Assembly: GCA_023388935.1 (NCBI GenBank)
Contig: JAEWFG010000093.1
Location: 1 to 64,000, forward strand
DNA length: 64,000 nt
Reading direction: 5' to 3'
DNA from: Pseudomonadota bacterium
GTDB lineage: Bacteria; Pseudomonadota; Alphaproteobacteria; Rhizobiales; Xanthobacteraceae
Each line of letters begins with the position of its first letter. Within the stretch, counting starts at the first letter, position 1. The position numbers were made by a program, and so were the translations under genes. Below the pieces are notes generated by a model that had not been told where the DNA came from, searched no databases, and saw only the letters and a list, made by a program, of their open reading frames with translations. This document shows positions 45,156-53,246 of this stretch, piece after piece.

Positions 45156-45731
45156 ATGACGATGAATTTGCGTTCAGTCATTCTGCTCGGACTTGCGCTC
45201 AGCGCAGTTGCCGCGCCCGCAGCGGCAGACAGCATCGCTGAAAAAGTCGAGGTCTGCGCCAGCTGCCACGGTGCCGACGGCAAACCGATCGACAAGACAA
45301 CGCCGGTGATCTGGGGCCAGCTCACTGGCTACATCTACATCCAGCTTCGCGACTTCAAGCGCGGTGACCGCAAGAGCGAGATCATGCAGCCGATCGCATC
45401 GGCCTTCGAGAAGGACGACATGCTGGCGATCGCGGAATATTTTTCGCAGAAGAAGTGGCCGGACCTGGGGCAGCCCCGTGCGCCAAAGGACGTTTCGAAG
45501 AAAGCGACCGACGCCGAGCATTCGATCGGCTGTACCGGCTGCCATCTCGAGCAGTTTCAGGGCACCAGCACCGCGCCGCGGCTCGCCGGACAGAGCCGCG
45601 AATATCTCGCCAAGACCATGGCCGACTTCCGCACTCGCGCCCGCGGCAACAATCCTGGCATGTCCGACCTGATGATCGCGACGCCGGAGAGCGACCTCGC
45701 GGCGCTGGCGGAGTTTTTGGCGGGACTGTGA
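45156..45731 (+). CDS. Diheme c-type cytochrome
   Basis: 191-residue periplasmic cytochrome. The signal peptide ends near APAAADS. Two haem sites are present, CASCH at residues 34-38 and CTGCH at 126-130. Likely axial Met residues follow in EIMQPIAS and NPGMSDLM. The two-domain layout resembles cytochrome c4/c553 proteins. Position directly after the PQQ dehydrogenase suggests it takes electrons from that enzyme and passes them to a terminal oxidase. A second ATG two codons in is possible. Confidence 0.92.
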   Translation: MTMNLRSVILLGLALSAVAAPAAADSIAEKVEVCASCHGADGKPIDKTTPVIWGQLTGYIYIQLRDFKRGDRKSEIMQPIASAFEKDDMLAIAEYFSQKKWPDLGQPRAPKDVSKKATDAEHSIGCTGCHLEQFQGTSTAPRLAGQSREYLAKTMADFRTRARGNNPGMSDLMIATPESDLAALAEFLAGL

Positions 45732-45748
45732 GGGCGCGCCCTCTCCTC

Positions 45749-46669
45749 TCAATGAGTCAGCAGCCGCTCGCGCAGCGCGGTAAGGACGGTGAGATCAGCG
45801 GCTCGCTTGCCGGCGTTGTCGCGGAGCGACGGGTCGGCGCCACGGTCCAACAACAACGCCACGACATCGGCTCGGCCGCCCTCCGCGGCGATCATCAGCG
45901 CGGTGCGGCCGCGGGCGTCGCGATCGTCGATATGCGCGTTGCCGTCAAGCAGGAAGGCGACGACCTTCACCACCGCGGCCTGATCGACCTTCTCGTCGGC
46001 GCCAGCCGCCCACATCAGGAGCGTCAGCTCGTGCGGATAGCGCGCATTGACGTCGATGTTGCGGGCCAGTAGCCGCTTGACGACGTCGAGCCGTCCGGCG
46101 GCCGCCGCATAGACAATCGGCGGCTTGCCGGTTTCGTCCGCGAGGCGCTCATCGGCACCGTGCGCGAGCAGGATCTCGACGATGGCGTCACTGCCGGCAT
46201 AGGCCGCGGCCGCGATGGGGGAGATCCCGCTGCGGCCGGTGAGCTTGACGTCGGCGCCATGCTCGACCAAGCGCTGTACCACCGCGGCTTGGCCGTGTTC
46301 GGCGGCAGCATAGAGCGCGGTCGCGCCGGCGAGATTGCGCGCGTCGATCGGCGCGCCACGCGCCAGGAGCAGGTCGACCACATCAAGGTTACCAAAGCGT
46401 GCTGCGTGGCCGAGCGGCCGTGCCCCCAGCCGGTCGCGCGCGTCGACGGAGGCCCCGGCGTCGAGAAGTTCGGTTTCCAGCGCAAGACAACCGGAATCGG
46501 CGGCTGAAAACAGCAGCAGCGACACCTCGATGGCCGTGATCTGCGCCCTGGTGCCCTGAAACTGGCGGGTCAGTTCCTGACAGCGCACGGTATCGGCGGC
46601 AGCGGCCGGCGAAGCGGCGGTGAAGGCGGCTATCACAACCGACCCCAGCAAGACGGCGCGGCGATACAC
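45749..46669 (-). CDS. Secreted ankyrin-repeat protein
   Basis: 306-residue protein with an N-terminal signal peptide ending near ASPAAAADT and about six ankyrin repeats, visible as repeated LLxxGAxxDARDxxGxxPLxxAAxxGxxDVVxLL units from about residue 70 to the C-terminus. The GTG at 46669 is chosen because AGGGAGG then lies 8 bases upstream; a GTG three codons earlier would overlap that site. Two Cys flank the region before the first repeat. Ankyrin repeats bind proteins; a periplasmic partner is likely but not identifiable. Convergent with the cytochrome gene, with 17 bases between. Confidence 0.88.
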   Translation of the reverse strand: MYRRAVLLGSVVIAAFTAASPAAAADTVRCQELTRQFQGTRAQITAIEVSLLLFSAADSGCLALETELLDAGASVDARDRLGARPLGHAARFGNLDVVDLLLARGAPIDARNLAGATALYAAAEHGQAAVVQRLVEHGADVKLTGRSGISPIAAAAYAGSDAIVEILLAHGADERLADETGKPPIVYAAAAGRLDVVKRLLARNIDVNARYPHELTLLMWAAGADEKVDQAAVVKVVAFLLDGNAHIDDRDARGRTALMIAAEGGRADVVALLLDRGADPSLRDNAGKRAADLTVLTALRERLLTH

Positions 46670-46903
46670 GGCACTCACCTCCCTCTAACACATCCCCGGG
46701 ACGCGTAGGTTACACGGTACCGAGCCACTGCCAAGCCATCGCAATGCCAGCGGTCGTGGATTGGCTCGCCTCGCGCGGGATGCAGTGCCCGGTCACGCTC
46801 CGTAAACTACTGCGATTAAGGGAATTTTCCCGCCTACCCGCTACCCTCGGCGTCGGAATTGCGTTGCGTTAAGTGTATTGCCCGCCGAACCCCCGCCGAT
46901 CCG

Positions 46904-49771
46904 ATGACGCCGACCCGCGACAAAGAGCTTGGTGCACGCCGCGAGCAAGGCCCGGAAGCCCTGCTCGCGCTGAGCCAGCTTGCACTCAACCACATGGAGC
47001 AGGGCGTCTGCGTCTACGATGCCGACAACCGGATCGTGCTGGTCAATCAGCGTTACCTGTCGCTGTTCAACATGTCGGCCGAGGTCGTGCGGATCGGCAC
47101 GAGCTATCGCGACGTCCTCGCTCACAGCGCATCGCTCGGCAACCTCCCGGGGTCCGAGCTCGATGCGCTCTATACCGGTCGCATGAAGCGGATCGCGGCC
47201 GGCACGCCGTTCCGGATCGAACAGCGCCTGGCGAGCGGCGTCGTCCTGGCGCTCGAGCTGAAGCCGCTTCCCGGCGGGGGCTGGATGACGATCTGCGACG
47301 ACGTCACGCGCCGGGCCCGGCTCGAGACGGAGCTGCAACTCCACACCGAGCGCAGCCAGCATGCCCTCGCCCACATGTCGCACGGGCTCATCATGTATGA
47401 TGCCAGCGGCCACGTCGTCGTCTGCAACGAGAGATTCCTGCGCCTCTACGATCTCGACCCCGGCATCGTGAAGCCCGGCGCTTCGCACAACGAGACCCTC
47501 GAGCACTGGTTATCGCGCGGCAACAAGCCGGGCATGTCTAAGGACGAATTCCAGGCTATCCGGATGAACGATGTGCGGACCCGGAACGCCAGACCCGTAT
47601 TGGTGACGCGCTATGACGGCCGAAAAGTGCAGGCGGTCTCCCGGTTCATGCCCGACGGCGGATGGGTGACGGTGCACGAAGACGTCACCGAACGGCTGCA
47701 GTATGAGGAGGCGTTGAAGCAGCAGAACTTCATGCTGGACGCAGCGCTCGAAAACATGGCGCACGGCCTCGCATTCTACGACAGCGATCTGCGCCTGCGC
47801 GTCTGCAACACCACCTATCGCAAGATCTATTGGCTGTCGCCGGAGGAGACCAGGCCCGGCACGCATCTCGCCGAGCTGGTCGAGCGATCGATGGCGAACG
47901 GAGCGTTCTCTTCGGAATACAGCCCGCAGCAGATCCTCGAAGCCGCCCGCGCACGGCTTGCGAGCCGGGATTCCTCGCCGATGCGCCGAAGCATGTCGAA
48001 CGATACCGTGATCTCGGTGCGCTATTGCGCGCTTGCCGAAGGCGGCTTCGTCGCCACCTATGAGGACATCACCGAGCGCGAGCGCGCGGTCGAGGAGCTG
48101 AGCGAGCAGTATCGCCGCTTCGACGCGGCACTGAACAACATGGGCCAGGGCCTGTGCATGCTCGATTCGAGCCTGCGCGTGATCGTCTGCAACCGCCGCT
48201 ATATCGAGATGTACGGACTGTCGCCGGAAATCGTGAAACCGGGCATCTCGATGCGCGAGATCATGGAGCACAGCTGCGAACTCGGCATTCATCCGGACAC
48301 AACGGCTGCGAAGCTCTATGCCGATTATGTCGAGAGACTGCGCGAGGGCGAGCACACACTGCACCACCATCTGAGCGACGGCCGCATCATCAAGCTCAAT
48401 CACAAACGGATAGAACTTGGCGGCTGGGTCGTCACCTATGAAGACGTCACCGATCGCCACAAGGCCCAAGCCCGCGTCGCGCATATGGCGCGGCACGATT
48501 CGCTCACCGATCTGCCCAATCGCACGGTGTTCCTCGAGAAGATGAGCGAGGGGCTGAACCAGGTGGCGATCGCCGGCGGCGAGATGGCCGTGCTGTGCTT
48601 CGACCTCGACAATTTCAAGACCGTCAACGACCGCCTCGGCCACGCCGCGGGCGATCGGCTGTTACGCTGGGTCGCGGCGCGCCTGAAGGAGAATGTCGGC
48701 GAGCACGATACCGTCGCCCGCCTCGGCGGCGACGAATTCGCTGTTCTCCAGCGTGGCCCTCAGCCGCAATCGGCCGAAGGGCTCGCGCACCGCCTGGTCG
48801 AGATCATCGGTCACCCGCCGCCGCTTGAAAGCCAGTCGATCCACATCGGCGCTTCGATCGGCATCGCGATTGCGCCCGAGCACGGGCTCGATGCGGACGA
48901 GCTGATGAAATGCGCCGACCTTGCGCTGTACAAGGCCAAGGCCAAGGGACGCGGCGCCTTTCAGCTGTTCGAACCCGAGATGGAGGAGGAGGCCCGCAAC
49001 CGTCACGCGCTGGAGCACGATTTGCGCACCGCGCTGGAACGGAGCGAATTCCACCTGGTGTATCAACCGCAGGTGCGGCTCGATTCGTCAGAGCTCACCG
49101 GCTTCGAGGCGCTGCTGCGCTGGAAACATCCTTCGCGCGGCTTCGTCTCGCCCGCAGAGTTCATTCCACTTGCAGAAGAGAACGGGCTGATCGTTCCGAT
49201 CGGTGAATGGGTGCTGCGCACCGCCTGTGCGACCGCCGTGTCCTGGCCCGATGTCACCGTCGCGGTGAACCTGTCGCCGGTGCAGTTCCGCTCGCGCGGG
49301 CTGGTCGCCATGGTCACGAGCGCGCTTGCGGAAGCCGGGCTGCCGCCACAGCGGCTCGAGCTCGAGGTCACCGAGACGGCGCTGCTCGACGACAGCGAAG
49401 CGACGATCGAGATCCTGCACCAGCTCCGCGCGCTCGGCGTGCGCGTCAGCCTCGACGATTTCGGCGTCGGCTATTCCTCGCTCAGCTATCTGCGAAAGTT
49501 TCCGTTCGACCGCATCAAGATCGACCGCTCCTTCGTCGGTACGCTTGGCGAGAGTCCCGAGAGCATCGCCATCGTCCGCACCATCGCAAGCCTCGGCTCC
49601 GTGCTCGGCGTCGAGACCACGGCGGAGGGTGTCGAAACGATTGAGCAGCTCGACTTCGTGCGCGAATGCGGCTGCACTGCGGTGCAGGGATACTATTTCG
49701 GCAAGCCCTGCCTAGCGGCCGAAGTCGGCGACACCATCGAGACGCTGAACGCAATCCGCCTCGTAGCATGA
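46904..49771 (+). CDS. Four-PAS GGDEF-EAL c-di-GMP signalling protein
   Basis: 955-residue cytoplasmic protein. Four similar PAS-type sensor repeats lie at about residues 25-130, 150-270, 275-395 and 400-515, each with a MxxGLxxYDxxxRxxxCN pattern and some with LSPEIVKPG. The diguanylate cyclase domain has an intact RLGGDEF near residue 607, but the upstream inhibitory-site Arg is absent (GEHD). The phosphodiesterase domain has intact FEALLRW, VAVNLSP, VTETALL, LDDFGVGYSS, TTAEGVET and AVQGYYF. It can probably make and break c-di-GMP in response to an unknown signal. No transmembrane segment seen. The ATG at 46904 is chosen by domain position. Confidence 0.93.
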   Translation: MTPTRDKELGARREQGPEALLALSQLALNHMEQGVCVYDADNRIVLVNQRYLSLFNMSAEVVRIGTSYRDVLAHSASLGNLPGSELDALYTGRMKRIAAGTPFRIEQRLASGVVLALELKPLPGGGWMTICDDVTRRARLETELQLHTERSQHALAHMSHGLIMYDASGHVVVCNERFLRLYDLDPGIVKPGASHNETLEHWLSRGNKPGMSKDEFQAIRMNDVRTRNARPVLVTRYDGRKVQAVSRFMPDGGWVTVHEDVTERLQYEEALKQQNFMLDAALENMAHGLAFYDSDLRLRVCNTTYRKIYWLSPEETRPGTHLAELVERSMANGAFSSEYSPQQILEAARARLASRDSSPMRRSMSNDTVISVRYCALAEGGFVATYEDITERERAVEELSEQYRRFDAALNNMGQGLCMLDSSLRVIVCNRRYIEMYGLSPEIVKPGISMREIMEHSCELGIHPDTTAAKLYADYVERLREGEHTLHHHLSDGRIIKLNHKRIELGGWVVTYEDVTDRHKAQARVAHMARHDSLTDLPNRTVFLEKMSEGLNQVAIAGGEMAVLCFDLDNFKTVNDRLGHAAGDRLLRWVAARLKENVGEHDTVARLGGDEFAVLQRGPQPQSAEGLAHRLVEIIGHPPPLESQSIHIGASIGIAIAPEHGLDADELMKCADLALYKAKAKGRGAFQLFEPEMEEEARNRHALEHDLRTALERSEFHLVYQPQVRLDSSELTGFEALLRWKHPSRGFVSPAEFIPLAEENGLIVPIGEWVLRTACATAVSWPDVTVAVNLSPVQFRSRGLVAMVTSALAEAGLPPQRLELEVTETALLDDSEATIEILHQLRALGVRVSLDDFGVGYSSLSYLRKFPFDRIKIDRSFVGTLGESPESIAIVRTIASLGSVLGVETTAEGVETIEQLDFVRECGCTAVQGYYFGKPCLAAEVGDTIETLNAIRLVA

Positions 49772-49975
49772 GGCTTCGGCCGCCCCAAATTCCGCCGCTC
49801 GGCACACCTTCGAACGACCAATTGTCGCACGTGCCGATTCCGCCGGGATTGCCGCATCCACCGCCAGGCGCGGCCCGCGCAATGCGCTTTTCTTCTTTCG
49901 TGATTTCGGGAACAATCGCCTCACAAGAATACGAAACGGCGGCTCCAAAGAGGCCGCTGCGAGAGAGGAAATTCG

Positions 49976-50953
49976 ATGTCACGATACGGGCTGAAGACGA
50001 TCGCCTTTGCCGCCATGCATGCTGTTGTGGGCGTGTTGCTCTCGACCGCCGCCGGTGCACAGGACTATCCCAGCAAGCCGATCACGCTGATCGTGCCGTG
50101 GCCTGCAGGCGGATCGACCGATATCTCGATGCGTGCAATCGCCGACAGCGCCTCGAAGGTGCTCGGGCAGCCGATCGTGATCGACAACAAGGCCGGCGGC
50201 GGCGGCACGGTCGGCCCTGCGACCATGGCCGCGGCCGCGAAGCCGGACGGTTACACCATCGCGCAGCTTCCGATCACAGTGTTCCGCCTGCCCCTGATGC
50301 AGGAGGTGTCGTGGGATCCGGCGAACGACTTCACCTATATCATCCACCTCACCGGCTATACGTTCGGCGTGACCACGAGCGCAGAGTCGCAGTTTAAGTC
50401 CTGGAAGGACGTGGTCGAGTTCGCCAAGGCAAATCCGGGCAAGGTGACCTATGCCACTCCGGGCACCGGCACCTCGCTGCATATCGGCATGGAGCAGGTG
50501 GCGGCGATGTCCGGCATCAAGCTCACGCAGGTGCCGTTCAAGGGCGGCGCAGAGACCAACGCAGCCGTGCTGGGGCAGCACACGATGCTGCAGGCCGATT
50601 CCACCGGCTGGCGGCCGCTGGTCGACGCCGGCAAGCTGAAGCTGCTGATGGTGTGGACGGGCGCACGATCGCCGAACTACCCCGACGTGCCGACGCTGAA
50701 GGAACTCGGTTATCCCATGGTCTACGATTCCCCGTTCGGCATCGCTGGTCCGAAAGGCGTAGATCCCAAGATCGTCGCCAAGCTACACGACGCCTTCAAG
50801 AAGGCCGTCGAGGACCCCGCGGTGATTGCGACGCTCGCCAAATACGACATGGTGCCGAACTACAAGAACACCGAGGACTACAAGAAGTTCGTCGTCGAGG
50901 TCACGGAGTCCGAGCGCAAGATCATCGACGCGCTCGGACTTGCGAAGAAGTAG
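49976..50953 (+). CDS. Tripartite tricarboxylate transporter substrate-binding protein (Bug/TctC family)
   Basis: 325-residue periplasmic binding protein. The signal peptide ends at AAGAQD, followed by the family start YPSKPITLIVPWPAGGSTD. Later segments DNKAGGGGTVGPATMA and VTYATPGTGTSLH are also typical. GAGAGGAAA precedes the ATG. It binds a carboxylate for the TctA/TctB membrane subunits encoded next. A repeat-containing gap of about 190 bases separates it from tctB. Confidence 0.92.
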   Translation: MSRYGLKTIAFAAMHAVVGVLLSTAAGAQDYPSKPITLIVPWPAGGSTDISMRAIADSASKVLGQPIVIDNKAGGGGTVGPATMAAAAKPDGYTIAQLPITVFRLPLMQEVSWDPANDFTYIIHLTGYTFGVTTSAESQFKSWKDVVEFAKANPGKVTYATPGTGTSLHIGMEQVAAMSGIKLTQVPFKGGAETNAAVLGQHTMLQADSTGWRPLVDAGKLKLLMVWTGARSPNYPDVPTLKELGYPMVYDSPFGIAGPKGVDPKIVAKLHDAFKKAVEDPAVIATLAKYDMVPNYKNTEDYKKFVVEVTESERKIIDALGLAKK

Positions 50954-50970
50954 GATTGCGGCCACTTTCG

Positions 50971-51124
50971 TATCCCGGACGCGGCGCAGCGCTTCTTCAG
51001 CGGTGCACCGCAGAGCCGGGCCCCACCCAGCCACGAACCTAGCCCCCCGGATCTGCAGCACACCACCATAGCGCGTTGAAGACACGCGTGAACGCACTTT
51101 TGGTGCTGCGCAGCGTTCGGGGAA
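50971..51124. repeat. Diverged copy of the 2281-2450 palindromic repeat
   Basis: Lies between the binding protein gene and tctB. TATCCCGGACGCGGCGCAGC at 50971 and a related GCTGCGCAGCGTTCGGGGA-like 3' arm near 51104-51122 are degenerate arms. The inner CCATAGCGCGTTGAAGAC at 51066-51083 is identical to 2386-2403, and GCGGTGCACCGC is also shared. It sits inside an operon rather than between operons. Confidence 0.7.
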
Positions 51125-51141
51125 CGGCCGAGAGGGCGTCG

Positions 51142-51627
51142 ATGAACAATCAAACCAACGTCAAACTTCGCCTCAGCAATTCCGAACTCTGGGGCGGGTT
51201 GATCGGGCTCGCGCTTGGCGGTTTCGTGATCTGGTCGGGGCTGAAGCTGAAGCTTGGCACCATCAACGATCCCGGCTCCGGCTACGTGCTGTTCTACACG
51301 GGCATCCTGATGTGCGTGTTCGCAACCAGCATCATCATCTCGGCCATCACCGAGGGCGGGCCGACACTGGCCTCGCGCTGGGAGAATGTGCGCTGGCGCA
51401 AGCCTCTTCTCGTCATCGCCTGCCTCACCGCGTTCTCCTTCGCCCTGGAGCCGCTCGGATTTCTGTTGTCCTCGATTCCGCTGATGCTGCTTATGCTGCG
51501 ACTGATCGATCCGGTGCGCTGGACGCTGGCGATCCCGATCGCCGTGCTGGCCCCGCTCAGCATGTGGTGGGGGCTCACGCACCTGCTGCTGATTCAATTG
51601 CCCTCGGGCCTGTTCGGAATCGGATGA
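51142..51627 (+). CDS. tctB: Tripartite tricarboxylate transporter small membrane subunit TctB
   Basis: 161-residue protein with four to five hydrophobic segments, including LWGGLIGLALGGFVIWSGL, with the GSGYVLFYTGILM segment typical of TctB between helices 1 and 2. The ATG at 51142 has GAGAGGG upstream; an earlier in-frame start lies inside the repeat. It partners TctA, whose gene starts four bases after its stop. Confidence 0.9.
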   Translation: MNNQTNVKLRLSNSELWGGLIGLALGGFVIWSGLKLKLGTINDPGSGYVLFYTGILMCVFATSIIISAITEGGPTLASRWENVRWRKPLLVIACLTAFSFALEPLGFLLSSIPLMLLMLRLIDPVRWTLAIPIAVLAPLSMWWGLTHLLLIQLPSGLFGIG

Positions 51628-51631
51628 TCAC

Positions 51632-53140
51632 ATGGATACGCTCGTAAACGTCGCGCATGGGCTCGGCGTTGCACTGCTACCGATCAACCTGCTCTACTGC
51701 TTCATCGGTGTCTTCATCGGCACGCTGGTCGGCGTGCTGCCGGGCATCGGGCCGATCTCGGCGATGTCGCTGCTGCTACCCGTGACGCTGTCGGGCACGC
51801 CGGAATCCGGCATCATCATGATGGCCGGCATCTATTACGGCTCGATGTATGGCGGCTCGACCACCTCGATCCTGGTCAACATCCCTGGCGAGGCGGCCTC
51901 CGTTGTCACCTGCATCGACGGCCACCAGATGGCAAAGCAGGGCCGCGCAGGCCCGGCGCTCGGCATCTCCGCCTTCGGCTCCTTCATCGCCGGCACGTTC
52001 GCGCTGGTCGCGCTGATGCTGGTGGCGCCAAGACTCGCCAGCATCGCGATCGCGTTCGGTCCGGCCGAATATTTCAGCCTGATGGTGCTCGGCCTCGTGG
52101 TGCTCACCTTCCTGACCCAGGGCTCGATGCCGAAGGCGCTGTTGATGGCGTGCATCGGCGTCGTGCTCGGACTGATCGGGCTCGACAGCATCACAGCGCA
52201 GCCACGCCTGACATTCGGCCGCATGGAGCTCATCGACGGCATCGGGCTCGTGCCCGTCGTGATGGGCCTGTTCGGCGTGGCCGAGGTGCTGCTCAACACC
52301 GAGCAGGCAATCAAGCGCGACATCATCAATGCAAAGATCACGCAGCTGTTGCCCAACAAGGCCGATTGGCAGGCGAGCACCGGCCCCGTGGCGCGTGGCA
52401 CGCTGCTTGGCTTCCTGCTGGGCATTCTGCCGGGCGGCGGTGCGGTGGTGGCCTCGTTTGCGTCTTATGCCCTGGAGAAACGGCTGTCGAAAACGCCAGA
52501 GCGGTTTGGCCATGGCGCGATCGAGGGCGTCGCGGGTCCGGAGTCCGCCAACAATGCAGCGGCCGGCGGCGCGTTCATTCCGCTGATGACACTGGGCATC
52601 CCGCCGAACGTGGTGATGGCGCTGCTGCTGGGCGCCTTCGTTATCCACGGCCTGCAACCGGGACCGCTGTTGATCACGCAAAATCCCGGCTTGTTCTGGG
52701 GCATCGTCGCCAGCATGTATATCGGCAATGTCATGCTGTTGATCCTCAATTTGCCGATGATCGGCATGTGGGTTCAGCTCCTGAAGCTGCCCTACAACAT
52801 CCTCTTCCCGCTGATCATCCTGTTCACGATCCTCGGCGTGTACTGCTCGAGCAACAACGTGTTCGACGTCTACGTCATGATCGCGTTCGGCATCATCGGC
52901 TATTTCATGCGCAAGCTCGGCTACGAGCCGGCCCCGCTGGTGCTCGCCTTCGTGCTCGGACCGATGCTGGAGAACAATCTGCGCAAGTCGCTGATCCTGT
53001 CGCAAGGCGATCTCTGGACCTTTGTACAGCGGCCGATCTCGGCGGCCTGCCTTGCGCTTGCGCTGGTGCTCCTGATTGCACCGCTGTTGCCCGCGCTGCG
53101 CAAGAAGCGCGAGCTGGTGGCGTTATATGAGGGCGCGTGA
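51632..53140 (+). CDS. tctA: Tripartite tricarboxylate transporter large membrane subunit TctA
   Basis: 502-residue permease with about twelve hydrophobic segments. Conserved glycine-rich loops are GVLPGIGPISAMSLLLP near residue 30 and GILPGGGAVVASFASYALE near residue 265. It also shows STTSILVNIPGEAASVVTCIDG, the family hallmark. It transports a carboxylate with cations, using the binding protein encoded upstream. Length matches the family. Confidence 0.95.
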   Translation: MDTLVNVAHGLGVALLPINLLYCFIGVFIGTLVGVLPGIGPISAMSLLLPVTLSGTPESGIIMMAGIYYGSMYGGSTTSILVNIPGEAASVVTCIDGHQMAKQGRAGPALGISAFGSFIAGTFALVALMLVAPRLASIAIAFGPAEYFSLMVLGLVVLTFLTQGSMPKALLMACIGVVLGLIGLDSITAQPRLTFGRMELIDGIGLVPVVMGLFGVAEVLLNTEQAIKRDIINAKITQLLPNKADWQASTGPVARGTLLGFLLGILPGGGAVVASFASYALEKRLSKTPERFGHGAIEGVAGPESANNAAAGGAFIPLMTLGIPPNVVMALLLGAFVIHGLQPGPLLITQNPGLFWGIVASMYIGNVMLLILNLPMIGMWVQLLKLPYNILFPLIILFTILGVYCSSNNVFDVYVMIAFGIIGYFMRKLGYEPAPLVLAFVLGPMLENNLRKSLILSQGDLWTFVQRPISAACLALALVLLIAPLLPALRKKRELVALYEGA

Positions 53141-53148
53141 GGAGTTTC

Positions 53149-53240
53149 GTAGTGTGGGCAAAGGCGCTCTTGCGCCGTGCCCACCATTTCTCCAACTCTA
53201 TGGTGCGAACGGTGGGCACGCTTCGCTTTGCCCACCCTAC
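53149..53240. repeat. Palindromic repeat, GTGGGCA-arm family
   Basis: GTAGTGTGGGCA at 53149 faces TGCCCACCCTAC ending at 53240. Inside, GGCGCTCTTGCGCC and GTGCCCACC / GGTGGGCAC make further hairpins. It is designed like 22099-22212 with a different core. It fills the gap between tctA and the converging EAL gene and could terminate both transcripts. Confidence 0.75.
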
Positions 53241-53246
53241 GATGCC

